Positions 36,910 to 49,789 of a stretch of DNA of 64,000 bases are shown here, piece by piece. The notes under the pieces were generated by a model that saw only the letters and a program-made list of their open reading frames with translations, was not told where the DNA came from and did not search any database. The stretch lies in the NCBI GenBank assembly GCA_004154925.1, contig QJNS01000005.1, positions 310,001 through 374,000 of the forward strand, read 5' to 3'. This DNA is from Monosporascus cannonballus (lineage: Eukaryota > Ascomycota > Sordariomycetes > Xylariales). The position numbers were made by a program, and so were the translations under genes. How positions within the stretch are numbered: the stretch's first letter is position 1; the number at the start of each line of letters is the position of its first letter.

Positions 36910-37783
36910 ATGAAGTCCCTCCTCTCGTCCGCGGCCCTCCTGGCCCTAGCCGCGGCGGCCAACCCGCCGGCCTTCATCCTGGCGGGCGACAGCACGACCG
37001 CCGTACAGTCGGCCGGCGGCGGCGGCTGGGGGAACGGGTTCCTGTCGTTCCTGGAGCCGCCGGCGTGGGGCAAGAACCTGGGCCACAACGGCGCGACGAC
37101 GGTGTCGTTCGTGAAGGGGGGCGACTGGGACGCCGTGCTGGGCTACGTGGAGGGCGGCCGAGACGACTTCGACGTCTACGTCACTATCCAGTTCGGCCAC
37201 AACGACCAGAAGCCTGGTAAGGGGATCAGCCTGGAACAGTTCCAGGCGAACCTCGAGCGCCTGGCGGAGGAGGTCAAGGAGGCTGGAGGGACGCCTGTAC
37301 GTGAATTTTCCTCCCTTTAGCCCGTCCCCGTCCGTCTTTCCCCGCGCCCCCTTTTTTCTCTTTGACCGGGACCGGCCGGCAAACCACGAACCCACAAATC
37401 CGGACGAGACGCCCCGTCTAACAGCCGCGCAGATCCTGGTAACCTCCCTAACGCGCCGCAACTTCACCTCGGAGCACCAGGTCGAGGACAGCCTCCACAA
37501 CGAGCGCCTGGCGACCATCGCGGCGGCGGCGGCCACGGACACGGCGCTCCTGGACCTCAACGCGGCCAGCATCGACTACGTCAACGCCATCGGCGAGGCC
37601 GCCGCGCACGCCTACAACCTGAAGGAGGGCGACCGCACCCACCTCGACGACTGGGGCAGCGTCGTGTTCGGCCGCATGGTCGCGGATCTGCTGCTGCGCG
37701 AGGACGTGGGATGCGGGCTCGGGAGGTGGATTCGCCCGAACGAGACGCTGAGTGAGCTTATCTGGAGTGGGTTGCCTGCGTGA
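36910..37783 (+). CDS. Secreted rhamnogalacturonan acetylesterase (SGNH hydrolase, CE12)
   Basis: Removes acetyl groups from the rhamnogalacturonan I backbone of pectin outside the cell. Two exons, 36910-37296 and 37433-37783, with a 136-nt intron (GTACGT...CGCGCAG); 245 aa, the usual size. Signal peptide at 1-17 (MKSLLSSAALLALAAAA). SGNH blocks: nucleophile Ser28 in AGDST (block I), Gly61 in GHNGATT (block II), Asn98 in FGHND (block III), and Asp196/His199 in DRTHLDDWG (block V). Join residues ATP-ILVTS make good protein sense. The intronless reading would stop after REFSSL. It fits a plant-associated or saprotrophic fungus. Confidence 0.92.
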
Positions 37784-38801
37784 GCGAGGGAGTGGGGAGG
37801 GGAGGGGTTGGGATGGGGTAATTTGAATGGATGGAAGGTGTATTATTGGGGGGTTTAGTTAGGAGCCCTGAAAGCAGGGCAGGTTGAAAGATTACTTGCC
37901 TTGTGCACCAGACTTACACTTCACTTACACTTCAAGCTGGAGTTGAAAGAGTCGGCGGTGCGATGTCCACGGCCCAATTTCGGTTTCGAGCCTGAATGGT
38001 CCTCAGTGGGGAGTTAATCGAGGTGAACAGGGGCATGTCCGTAGATAAGCAAGTGGTTGGTGTTCATGGCTACGGCACGAGTTATTCAACCCCCTACCTG
38101 ATATAGGGGTAACTCGACCATTACCGCCAGAGAGCCTGGACAACCTAGTTCAAAGTTCCGCGTTCCGCCTCCTATATGGAACATAGCTTATCTATCACGC
38201 CACCCGAATAAGCAGATACTGCTCCGAAGTTGCTACTTGACTTAATACTTATTTTACTCGTGTATGGCACCGTAATGCAATTGCACCCATGCGTGTATGC
38301 AAGCAAATAGATAAAGGCTCAACTCCAGCAGCTCCAGCGCGACGCTATCTTCCCAACATCGAACACACTACTTTTGTAGATACATACGTGGAGCTCCGAC
38401 AACCATACCGACTGCTGCCCAATCAAGCCGATCTTAAGCAGCGGAGAAACACACCAATGCTTTTGACGAGCAATGCTGCCGCATGTGCATATATCGCCTG
38501 TAGTATCGCTGGCCAATACCTAATATCGAAGTGCTGTATAGATGATGAATATGATGTATGACAGCTCGTTATGCTTTTGAGCCGTTAAGGCCACTGGGGT
38601 AGGTCTTCTCTGTTCATATCCTTTCGTCGTCCTTCCCAAAACGCACGGGCGTTTAGCCCCCCACAGCCCGAATCCCGATTTTGCGGACACCTCAGCCTAA
38701 CTCCGCGATGCATATCCCTCCGTCGCTCATTACCGCTTTCCCTGCCCAGAAAACGCCGAGCAACCGTTGCAAAGACCCGGCCTCACCATCCGATTCGTAA
38801 T
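37784..38801. other. Convergent intergenic region, no gene seen
   Basis: About 1 kb between the 3' ends of the acetylesterase and opi1 genes. Only short uninformative ORFs; no repeat family recognised. Confidence 0.5.
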
Positions 38802-40812
38802 TTAGCCCATTTTTACATCACTGAGAGACGACGGCGCCGGAGAGCTCGAATACTGCTGTCGCGATCCGGCAGCTAACTCCTGTCGCTGGTCGCGCTTCTT
38901 CTGGCCTAGCCTCTCGCACCACTCTTCGGCACTGACGATGGTGCCGTCCAGGACACCCGAGACCTGGGCCATCATGTCGAGACCCTCTTTGGCCAGCACC
39001 AAAACGCGCTGGGCGCTCTCGCGCGTTTCTTTCTCGCGGCCTTCTTCCTCGTCGCTTCTGGCCCCCGAAGGCTGCTGTTGGCTTCCCAGGGCGTTGGCGA
39101 CCCGGAAACGCTGCGGCAAGCTCGTAAGGTGGTGTCTCACAAGTTCCCGGGCATTCTCCGGAAGAGCCCCGCCCGCGTAACGGCTGACGGTGTTGATGAC
39201 GTCCTGAAGCGTTTTCAGGACGTCAGACTTGTACACTGTGATCTTCGCAGCAAGTTGATTCCTATCCGCAGCCTCCTCGGAAGAGGATGGTGTACCCTGC
39301 ATTGGGTGGTCCTCCCCTCCAGCCTCGGACTGCGCGCGTTCGTACTTGTCCATGGTGGTCTTTAGCGACATAACGACGTTACCGATATGGTCATTGGCCC
39401 ACTTTAGCCAGCTCAAGCAGTATTTAAGACTGCGAAGGCTTTCCTCGGTCATCGCAACGCTAAGACCAGACGTCGTCATCGTCACACGCGATGGTCCATT
39501 GCGGTGTCGCTCTTCCGGCGGCGCCGAGTTCTCGGCGTACGGCGGCGATCGATTGTCGTCGTAAGCCGGCAGAGTATCGATAGTGCTTGCGAATGAGGAA
39601 CGGCGGGTACCATCGAGAGACGCCCTTGGCGTCTGTATTCCAGACCCAGGTTCGAAGACTTTGTCGCTGATCGCATTGCTACCATTGTCGACCTTCCTCC
39701 GCTTGTTTGAGGTCACCCCGGATTCGATGTCCGAGTTTTGCGACTTTTGCCTCCTGCCACCCCCTAAAAACCACCGAACACCGCCCTCGACGCCGGTCGC
39801 CCGACTTACGGAGCCGACCGCGCCCGCGAGAGGCCGCACGTAGCCTTCCACGCATTCGGCACCAGATCTAAATACGGGCGAGTAATTCTTGGAGTTGATG
39901 TAAGCGGACGTCGCGCTTTCGATGGTTGTCGCGACAAGCGGATGCGAGGTGGTGAGTAACGAGAGTAGCGGCTCCGGCTGGGCTCCACTCGATTGGGACC
40001 TCGGCGATGGCGGTAAAGGGGTGCTCTTGTTTCGCGGAGAAGAAACGAAGTCTGGAAAGGGTAGTTGCACGTTAGCGAAGACTTAGGCCCACGCATGAAG
40101 AGATTGCACAGCAAGACAAGGACGGTGATTTCAATTGTCCAATTGTTAACTGACCTGCTCTCAAGTCCCCGAGGGCTTCGGCAGCCATTCGCACATCCGG
40201 GTCGTCTAGACTGACGCTGCTCGCGCGGCCGTCGGCGAAGCGATCGGGGGACGCGGCGCTCGTCCCGCTGCTACTGATTGCGTCCACATCCATCCTCATG
40301 GGCGGCTCGCCGTTTTGCACATGACTCGGGTTGTAGTATGCCGTGAAGGGGTTGAGACTAGGCCAATGATTGACCGGCTGAGGATCCGGTGGTGAATATG
40401 CCGGCGCCGGTTGTTGCGGCTGGGGAGACGAGTACAGGGGTGCCGACGAGGCCGTCAAGGTCGAAAATGAAGGAAGTGTATTGTTGCTGGCGTTGTTTTT
40501 GGCCTTATCATGCTGCGCCGTCAGGGATTGAATAGGAGGCAGTTCCGTCTTGTGGGTATCGGGAAATCTGAAGCCTGCAGGGTCGTTTGTTTGGGCGTAT
40601 GACGGCGGTGGATACGACGGAAGCTTAAGCGGGCGATCCAGGCGATCCAGTAGGTCGGCTACAGACTCCCCGGTCAAGGAGTGTCGGTGTTCCGGATGAA
40701 GGACAGGCAAAGCATTGTTTTGCTGCTTCAGTTCGTGGGATGATGATAGATCCGAGAGAGGCGGCGGCGGTGGTGGTTGTAACGGCGGAGTCGACATGTG
40801 ATCCTGCTCCAT
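38802..40812 (-). CDS. OPI1: Opi1-type transcriptional repressor of phospholipid synthesis genes
   Basis: Two exons, 40155-40812 and 38802-40051, with a 103-nt intron (GTCAGT...TTTCCAG). The Asp codon is split and the join reads DLRADFVSSPRNKS; 635 aa. Features: Pro-rich N-terminus; TGESVADLLDRLDRPLKLPSY (about 47-67); conserved Opi1 core starting near LLSLLTTSHPLVATTIESAT with INSKNYSP, YVRPLAG and RWFLGG; a bipartite basic segment NKRRKVDN; and a C-terminal helical block (SLKYCLSWLKWANDHIGNVV). In yeast Opi1 is held at the ER by phosphatidic acid and Scs2 and moves to the nucleus to repress INO1. It is longer than yeast Opi1 (404 aa). I could not see a clear FFAT motif, so ER anchoring is not assured. 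Confidence 0.92.
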
Positions 40813-43800
40813 TTTTGGGTTCGCTACCTGTTATACCTAATGCGACTTGCAGGGTGCATTCACAACCCGAAAGCTACTCAACTGGGAAGGGCGCAGGTAA
40901 CTAACTAGCGAGTGATCGCAACGGTGACTTTGAATATTCGCGACCATATGCGCCGTGAGTCGAGAATGAGATGCTGTCTGACTCCCGGCATCCGTAACCG
41001 CTACTAGGAAAGCGGAAAGGCAGCGAAGTCAAGTCGAGGTGGGCAGGGTAAGACGGGGCAAGACCAAATCCCCAAATCCCGGCGGACGTGCAGTGCAATA
41101 ATAGATCAAACAATTGGGGGCGACACAGGGCCACTCCCCCCTCAGATTAAGAAGATACAGTTGGGGGGATTCAATTGGTTGATACTAAACGAGGAACAGG
41201 GCGGTTGGCGCACACGGTGGTGGGTAACTTTTCAGTGGGGAGCAGGAGCCAGGAACCGGAGCCGAGTTCGACCATGTGATAATGCGATACTTTATTATCG
41301 GTTGAGTCGCGGGGATTCCCAGCTTCTTACTACGTGAGGTATCCGAGTTAGGGGAGGTATGTGTATGTACGCAGGCACTTCGGGCGTAGCAGTTGTGTGA
41401 GTATCACTTGTCTCAGGTTGAGCTGATATAATTTAATTTGCCCTTTTCGACCATAGTAAATAAAGAATAGAGGATATCGATTATGATCTGGGCAGAGAAT
41501 ATGGGGAAAAGAAAAAGGGATGATGACGCTCTCTCCTTCCTTTTTGCTTGGATGCGAAAAAGGCGGCGTGGGGAGTTGGGTGGCCAACCGGTCATCTGCT
41601 GAGAGCCGACCGATCCTCTGGGTTTCGATTGCCGAATGCGACTCGAATAGGCAATAGTCTAGCTCTACTACTACTAGTCTCGTAAAGAGTCTGGAAGTCC
41701 GCTCTCGAACCTTTTCACGGCTTGACCTTCACGCCCAAGCCACCCAGCATCATGATTCTTTGGGGGTTTTCTTGGGAGAGGACTTCGAAGGGGAAATACG
41801 GGGGGGTTTCAGCACCATGTCATTATCATCAATCCGCGAGTCGCATTTTCGCAGAAATTGCATCTGATGTCCTGATGGAAGGTCACTGTTGTTAATGTCT
41901 GAATAGCGTCATCCAAGCGGCTTTTTCAATAAGGCACTAACAGAATTGACTTCATCCTACGGAGCTCGACTCCGCCCTGATTGGAGCTAGATTCGTACCG
42001 ATACTTTGAATGATCATGTGGCACATCACCTGCAGATGCAGTGCAGCAGGGTCCCGAGGCAATTGTTGGAGAGTCCCCTGTGCCTGTGGCGGCCGCGTCT
42101 CAGAACCTGAAAGGCCGGCTTGTGAAAGTACCCCCTCCTCGACTCTGGAAAAATAACCCGAGTCCTTCCCCCCTCTCTTCCGAACTTTTGCACTCCGGGT
42201 TCAGATTGGAATAGCTATTGCGGAGGGATTCATTGAATGACTTTCGACTATACTATCACAGACACGGGACATGAAAATCCCACACGTATACCGGTAGTGG
42301 CAGCCGGAAGAGATACGAGCAGCCTGACAGCGGCGGCTAGTGGCATCAAAGTAGCCACTCCCAAGCACGTGCTTTAGCACACCACAAGTGCTTTGACCAT
42401 GTCTGTCTAGGTTGTTTCATCACATGCAAAACCCAAATTGACGGACACTCCCCCGTCCGGAGGAACCCGCACTAGACCCGGTATAACACTTCTCGTAGCC
42501 GTCGACCATTCAAGAGACCCACACATGCTTGAGATTTTTACCTGCTTTGTATGTAGGTACCCAGAGTCATCGAGAAAAGGGAGCATTCAACTTATTATAA
42601 ACGAACAGAAGTTCTGCTAGATCCAAGGGACAACCCGGAAATCTACCATATCATATAGGGTTGCGATTCCGAGGGGAAAATATGCAGTCGGGAGCAGGAG
42701 ACTGAATCAGAACCGCTCATTAGTGGATACGCCTGACATGTTGCTTTTTGTTGAGGCCGTCGCATGAAGGCGGCTGGCAACCCGTAGGCCGTATACCGCT
42801 GACATAACGAAGTACATAACTTAGGCAACCAGTAACGGCTGGAGAATTCATCCCCTTCCAGACGACACCTATGTACCGGCAGTCACGTAGAGGGGAGATG
42901 TCACGGGAAGGCCGGAAAATAACAATCTCTTGCGGAATATAGTAGTAAGCCGGCAATGCACCCGCCGGTCCGCATAAAGCATCGGCACTTACGGATTCTG
43001 GATGGGCTCTGCGCCACCGGTGAGATGAGCACATGTATGATGCAACGGCCTGGGCACACGGATCTACATCAGCCTAGACCTCACCATCACCGGCTAGTTG
43101 CCGAGGTAACTTCGAGGCGCGTGAATGAAATATCATCAAGTGGCCCGAATGCTCAGCGGTTCTCATACCCTGGCAGTCAAACGGGCAAAAGAAAAGTGAA
43201 ATGTGCGGTTCCTCTGACGCTGCCCAAGCAACGAAATGTCGCCAGTACAGCAAAACAAGTAATACTCGGGCAGCTCTTATGGCACCATATCTAGATTGAA
43301 TCCTTCTCCGCGTCTCGAAATCGCAGCTTCATCAAGGACTACACGATCGGATGACCAGCAGAATGCCAGCATCCAGTTGTGGAAAACGAGCTGCACTGTC
43401 TAATGGACGCGTTGAAGAAAAGAAGGGAAGAGGAAGAGCAGCTATCAAAATTTCATCGTGAAAACTTGGGTGGGCTGGTGGATTGAAGCCGATCACATGA
43501 CTTTGGCGCTACGACAGGGGGGGGCCTAGTATTGGACATGTGGCTTGTGGCATGTGCGGCGTCCGGGCCTGTGCGTAGGATGAGGCTGGAATGGGGGCTA
43601 CGTACTGAAGGTCTCCAATGGGCAATGTGGGGTGTGTCTTAGCATCAAAGCTTAAACTGCCATAAACGACGATACCTACTCTAATGCGACAAACGTGTTT
43701 ATACTTCGAGGATATCCAGCATCTCGGGCCCGCGGAATAGTTACTTCAAGCTGCCTCCGCCTAGTATATGACGAGATACCCTTGATCGCGCGCTCTGTCT

Positions 43801-43878
43801 GGCCTAAGTGCCAATCGGCATCTCTTCACCGACCCCGATCCAGAGAGAGTCCCCTGAGTCCACCCCTAAATCGTCACA
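40813..43878. promoter_or_regulatory. 3.1-kb divergent intergenic region (OPI1/AP-1 mu)
   Basis: Upstream DNA of two divergent genes. No ORF with protein character, no RNA gene and no transposon relic recognised. Long stretches are GC-balanced and unrepetitive. Confidence 0.45.
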
Positions 43879-45405
43879 ATGGCGTCCGCCGTCTTCTTCC
43901 TCGACCTCAAGGGCAAGGTACTACTATCACGTAGCCTTCGTACTATCTTACACTTATCTGGTTGCTGACCATGCGCCTCGACAGACCCTCCTTGCCCGAA
44001 ACTACCGGGGTGACATCCCTATGTCGGCGGTCGAGAAGTTCCCTATCCTCCTGAGCGAAGCCGAAGAAGAATCCTCAGCCGTCCCGCCGTGTTTCTCCCA
44101 CGAGGGCATTAATGCATGCTTCTCCGTCACTGATCGCTGCCATTTCCTTCATTCTAATGGGTAGTAGTATCTATACATCCGACACAATAACCTCTACCTC
44201 CTCGCCCTTACAAAGCGAAACACCAATGCCGCCGAGATCCTCCTCTTCCTACACAAGATCGTCGAGGTCTTCACAGAATACTTCAAGGCGCTAGAGGAAG
44301 AGTCAATACGCGACAACTTTGTCATAATATACGAGCTGCTGGACGAGATGATGGACTTCGGTTACCCACAGACCACCGAATCCAAGATCTTACAAGAGTA
44401 CATCACGCAGGAGTCACACAAGCTGGAAGTGCAGGCACGGCCACCTATCGCAGTCACGAACGCCGTATCATGGCGGTCCGAGGGTATAAGATACAGGAAG
44501 AACGAGGTGTTCCTGGACGTCGTCGAGAGCCTGAACCTGTTAGTGTCCGCAAACGGCAACGTGTTGCGGTCCGAGATCCTGGGCGCCATCAAGATGAAGT
44601 GCTACCTCTCCGGCATGCCCGAGCTGCGGCTAGGCCTAAACGATAAGGTCATGTTCGAGACTACGGGCCGGACGACCAGGGGCAAGGCCATCGAGATGGA
44701 GGACGTCAAGTTCCACCAGTGCGTCCGCCTGTCGCGCTTCGAAAACGACCGCACCATCTCCTTCATCCCGCCCGACGGCGAGTTCGAGCTCATGAGCTAC
44801 CGCCTCAACACCCAGGTCAAGCCGCTGATCTGGGTCGAGTGCCTCGTCGAGAGCCACTCCGGCTCCCGCATCGAGTACATGCTCAAGGCCAAGGCCCAGT
44901 TCAAGCGCCGCAGCACCGCCAACAACGTCGAGATCATCGTCCCCGTGCCCGACGACGCCGACACACCGAGGTTCCGGACGAACATTGGCAGCGTACATTA
45001 CGCGCCGGAGCAGAGCGCCATCGTATGGAAGATAAAGCAGTTCGGCGGTGGGAAAGAGTTCCTCATGCGCGCCGAGCTCGGCCTCCCGAGTGTCAGGGGT
45101 GACGATGAGCACGGTGGTGGAATGACGGGCGGCTTCGGTGGCAGCATGGGTGGGGCTCTCGCTTCTGGTAAGGGCGCGAAGAGGCCCATCCAGGTCAAGT
45201 TTGAGATCCCCTACTTCACGACGAGTGGCATTCAGGTCCGTTACCTGAAGATCACCGAGCCTAAGGTATGCCATGATTCCGATTTATGTTGTCGATTTAA
45301 GAATAAGATCTGACAGGTCGATAGTTACAATATCCGTCTTTGCCCTGGGTGAGGTATATCACGCAATCAGGGGATATCGCTGTACGTCTCCCAGATGCCG
45401 TATGA
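43879..45405 (+). CDS. APM1: AP-1 clathrin adaptor complex mu subunit
   Basis: Sorts cargo at the trans-Golgi network and endosomes by recognising YxxPhi signals. Four exons: 43879-43917, 43985-44113, 44168-45265 and 45325-45405; 448 aa. N-terminal longin-like domain (MASAVFFLDLKGK-TLLARNYRGD...INYLYIRHNNLYLLALTKRN). C-terminal mu homology domain from about residue 165 (WRSEGIRYRKNEVFLDVVES) to the family's end (SLPWVRYITQSGDIAVRLPD). Intron 1 and intron 3 are GT-AG (67 and 59 nt). Intron 2 (54 nt) starts GC at 44114 and ends AG at 44167 with a CTAAT branch site, so it is a GC-AG intron. Exon 4 is assigned because it restores the conserved LQYPSLPWVRYIT end that the retained-intron ORF lacks. 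Confidence 0.95.
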
Positions 45406-45989
45406 TAGCTCCGGGTATGATGTGGTGGGTATTTTCAAGGGGCGTTGAATCATGGGCGATCGAATTAATGCAATGAGGTGCGCATCACGGCAGGCTTAGA
45501 TAAAGGGTTTCAGCTGTGTGAGGAGTCACAAACTGGGTGGCTGCTGGTCGCGTATGGGTATCTAAGACAGCGTAAATTAAAATGAATATGATATGAATGC
45601 CATCACAGGCTCTATAGGGAACGGTCACACCCCTTATCCTCCTTTTTGGCGTCAGATCTGTAATTTAGCGGTCATAGCACCCCGGCCCCCATGTCCTAGC
45701 AAGCCATCTACGCCGCTTGGGCTAGAGGACATATATTCACTCACAAGCTAGAGTTTCGGTTCTCTACTCCGTTGAAGATATCTCTTCAATTCGCCAGGTT
45801 ATGAACTTTAACTCCAGTTATTACAGGTTTCCCCTTACCCCTTACGGCTTATTCGCGAGGACGTGTCATATTCAGGGATGATCCTGATGCAGACGACCAA
45901 GGGTTAGAACAAAGAAAGGCGGGCGATCTGCGATGTCTACAAGAAATCCCGATACGCAGATTGGGAATGGGGATTATGCCGTCCATGCG

Positions 45990-48420
45990 GTGTTCGATAT
46001 CAGATAGATAGTCATCACATGAGAGGCATTACGTGATAGTTCAGATTTAGGATAGGGGCTAAGCGAGTCACTACGAACCATGGCGATGTGGGCACGGGGA
46101 GGAGTCTTTCGATCTTTACGAAACCACCAACCAAGCTGGCATTAGTACGGATAGGGCTGACGCCTCATATTTCCGTATACATGAACTTGCCCGCTTTCCC
46201 CTTTTATTATCCCACGATGAAACCACGGAGTCGCACGAGCCTCCCCTGAATATCTTCAAACGAACACGAGGACGAGCAAATTGATTGACCGCGCTATCAT
46301 GTGGATTCTAACTCATCGTATCCTTTTACTCCAATACTCAAATGGAGGGAACGCAAAATATTCTTGGATTGAGCGTTATTTAACTTTATTTTCTCCAATA
46401 TATAATTCCGCCACGTCGCAATCATTCTGTCGCTATGCAAAAACGGAACCGTCATTGCTTCTAAGGCATTAACGTTATATATTTCTAACTACGACACGCC
46501 CAGGTTTCGGCTCGGATAGCCAAAGCGATGAGATCTGCATAGGTAGTATTTACTGCCGCCATAGATATCAACGGCTTCACCGGCGGGGATAACACCTGAC
46601 CGCTGACAGGAACCCATCGCCGACACACATCGACGGCAGCAACGGGAAATCATCTAACCGCTGGTAGCAACGCGGGCCAACGGGCCCTGACTTTGCTCGG
46701 GTTCGGACCTCGCGCCTCTTGCGTTAAGGGGCGGCCCAATTCATACAGGGAACGTGTTTGACACGAAATAAACCGTATTAACGTTAGCCCCTGGATTACG
46801 GCTGACTCGGCTATCTTGACAGCAGCGCTGCCGGGCAACTCAGGGTTCAAAGCAACGCCACCACTTCCACCGCGGTTGGCACGCCGGATGGATCACGTCT
46901 ACGGCAACATCATCCACCGCGACCTTGGTTTCGTTGGAATCCACCATGATCGAGTTATCGTGATGGCCACCGCGTGGACACCGACAGGGGATTGTGGCGT
47001 TCGCATACAAACCTGTGGCTGTTATCGATATCGGCTGTGGCGGTGCCGGTGTGGTGCAGAGCAGTGGTCGAAAAGGGGCCGGGGCAGTCCGGGAGGCGAT
47101 ACAGAACGCGACAATACACAATTTCCCATGCAGATTTCTGATAATCGAAGGTATTCCGACGTCCGCCACTTCCACAATGGTATGCATCAATGGTGCACCA
47201 CGTTCATGGCGACCCACGAGGGCTAAGGGCAATTTGGATCGTGCGCAGCCCCATCCCACGGAGGTCCCTGGTGATGTGGATTGAGTTGCTTTCAACCCTG
47301 GCCGGCCTCACTACTATCGCGGTGCTAGAACGGAACTATTATTGCTTCTAAATCAATGCTGCTGTATTTCCCTGGCTGCGACATGTGCGTTGCCGAAATC
47401 ATGGTTCCTGTCGATGAGGCGACCTTGAGCGGCAGTCTTTCATGTTGGGAATGATGAGGCGGTTCTCTTGATCAGATAACTATCACATTAAGGGACACTA
47501 TACAATATTTAAGATCCAATAGGGGCTGAGTCACTACAGGGCAATGGTCAATGGCGGCGTGGGCACGGCGAAGACGTTAAGTAAAAGTCCCTGATGTCGG
47601 GAATGATTAGGAGGCTTTCTTGATACGGGCGGATATCTCGATCGAGGATACTATTGTTTGCACGATTGCTTGTAAGATGAAAATAATTCCTTACGGCGTT
47701 AAGGTAATGTAAAAACGGGACTGATCCCGGGAATATTTCCTATTGTTCGTTCATGATGCGTAAGCGTTTTCTTAATCAAGTCGATATTACAATAAGAAAC
47801 ATTATACGCCATTTTGAGATAAGGGTTGATACATTCCTGTTCGACAACAGTGTAGCACGCGGCCAACGTCGAAAAGGAAGCCCTCGTTAATATTTGGTAA
47901 GCTTCTATCAGATGAATAACACGGCGAGGAGCATCATGCGTTTGCTTGACATAGGAGTGATTCAACAATCCAAAGGCAAGGTGGGTACGGGTACGTGACC
48001 GACCCTCAGGGGTAATCCTCATGTTGAGTATGGTGATAGGCTCTATCACAGCATGGAGTAGTGCACGCTTGCACAATAATTGCGAATAGATTGACTCTCT
48101 ATGCAGGTCTCAATAGCCGCGAGGGCACGAGGCCGAACTCGAGGAGCAAACAGCTCCTGGTGTCGAGGAGATCTTCTAATCATATGCACAACACCGTGAG
48201 AGGCACCGTGATTCATTAGGTTCAAGGGCAGTATGGGCTAGGGGCCAACCTTAAGGGGCGGCTCCTGGGCCAGGATGAAAATGAGCGCTTTCTTCATGGG
48301 GTGAATATCACAACGGGAATTACACGACAGTTTGAGGGTTGGCCGTTAACTCATAGAATTGACAAGCTGATAAGGTGGCTAGTCTGTAATGGCGGCAATG
48401 TGGGATGTCATGATTGATTC
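45990..48420. repeat. Degenerate ~200-300-bp repeat family
   Basis: Similar segments recur near 45998-46096, 47465-47575, 47770-47990, 48175-48250 and 48290-48420. Shared elements in order are a TCTTGATCA/TCAGAT start, an ATCACA-(N)-GAGGCAT/GGGACA-TTAC block, GATAGGGGCTAAG, GAGTCACTAC and GGCGATGTGGGCACGG. Copies are strongly diverged and broken. It could be the relic of an old tandem array or of a repeated gene or transposon. Confidence 0.4.
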
Positions 48421-48699
48421 ACCTCAGCACAAAACGCGGCCTGGACAGGCCAAGGCTCAGGGGGGGCAGCTCATGAAGGTGACGATGGGTTGTTTGCCTC
48501 ATCGGATGAATAATTTCCTGATCACTACACGCCCGAACATTTACGTTCGGGTGCTGTGAATAGCTACCCTCAATATGCGCTGCATTTATCTACTTATAAC
48601 TGGACTCTCACTCAGTTCCTAAGCCTCACTTTCGTCAAGCACACAGCTAACAACTTTTGCCTTCATTCTTCTTCACTACAGCTCTTCGATGCACTACGT

Positions 48700-49260
48700 C
48701 GCCTCTATTCTACTTCTACTCTAGTCACTGAAACCATTTCAGCATATCTCACACTCAAGCCTGGTTGTGGTGTCTTCACACGCGCTCAACTCACACTCGG
48801 TAGGCACAACATCAACGCTCAGCAACAGGCTTGATGCTGGGGACTCCGTTGCCTCCATTCTATTCAACAACACACTTGGTATTGAACACTTCACTGCCTC
48901 AATTCTACTGGTATACGCCCTTATTAATGATATCCCTTTCGAGCACGTCTCAAGTCTAAGCCTCAGGTGCTATAGACATACGCCCGACTCGGATTCTCTA
49001 AGCACGGCACCAACGCTCCGTAGCAGCCCTGAATTTGAGGCGTTGGGTCTTAATACCATTCGTATATGGCCCGATCAGTAACACCCCCTTCCCGTCTATC
49101 TCATCCTAGGCTCTGATAATTCCGTGTACTTACTCTCGGCCCGAGTTTACTAGGCACGAATCTGGTACTCAGTAACAACCTGGGCCACCGAGAACTGCGT
49201 TGCCTCCGTTCGATTCATACATGACCCGATCAGCGACATCACTTTCCAGCATATCTCACG
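48700..49260. repeat. Second degenerate repeat family
   Basis: Segments beginning GCCTC(C/A)(A/G)TTCTATT or similar recur at about 48709, 48851, 48896 and 49200. Two are followed by CAGCATATCTCAC (about 48739 and 49248). CCGATCAG recurs at about 49071 and 49226. Divergence is high, so the repeat status is moderate. Confidence 0.35.
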
Positions 49261-49261
49261 C

Positions 49262-49560
49262 CTAACACATCTCGCTGCCAAACGCCTCGCGCCTACACGC
49301 CTCGCGCCTACACGCCTCGCCCGCATATATCTCATCCCCTATACACCTCATTCCGATACACCTCGACGCCGTACGCCTCAGCGCTATACATCTCACTCCT
49401 ATACTCACGTTTCTATACACCTCGGCGCGATACACCTTATCCATATACTGGCGTTTCTATAGACCTTGGCGCTCTACACCTCCACGCTATACATCTTCAC
49501 CCCTACGCACCTCACCCCTATGCACCTCACCCCTACACGCCGCGCGCCTATACACCCAGC
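49262..49560. repeat. Minisatellite, ~14-bp unit
   Basis: About 20 imperfect tandem copies of a unit close to CTATACACCTCACCC. The left end has near-perfect GCCTACACGCCTCGC repeats. It lies 230 bp upstream of the broken HET gene. Confidence 0.7.
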
Positions 49561-49789
49561 CGTTGGCCTCGACGAGACCTACGTTTAGGAATAGTTTCAC
49601 TACCGGGGACCATAAACAATCTCGTACACTCATACCTTCCCTCGGTATACTCACGTCGTCGCAAACCAAATCAACATCGACGACGAACCACAGAATATTT
49701 TCGACCGACTCGAAAATTGTTCGGACAACGATAATAACGTCACCGCCGCTAGTTTATTCGACGACCCTAGGGTGTTCGTATTCGACATT

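Larger units (their letters stand above)
45406..49789. other. 4.4-kb gene-poor region with decaying tandem repeats
   Basis: No intact gene found. The region is filled by degenerate repeats described separately (about 45990-48420, 48700-49260 and 49262-49560). It also has a short hairpin, CCCGAAC-loop-GTTCGGG, at about 48532-48552. ORFs of 120-150 codons here have no protein character. Confidence 0.5.

Noticed and set aside
46690..46730. GGGTTCGGACC as a tRNA B box
   Set aside because: Does not match the B-box consensus at key positions, and no A box or acceptor stem lies nearby.
46840..47295. 151-codon minus ORF in the repeat-rich gap
   Set aside because: Composition unlike a protein (Pro/Cys/Thr scatter), inside decayed repeat DNA, overlapping open frames on the other strand.
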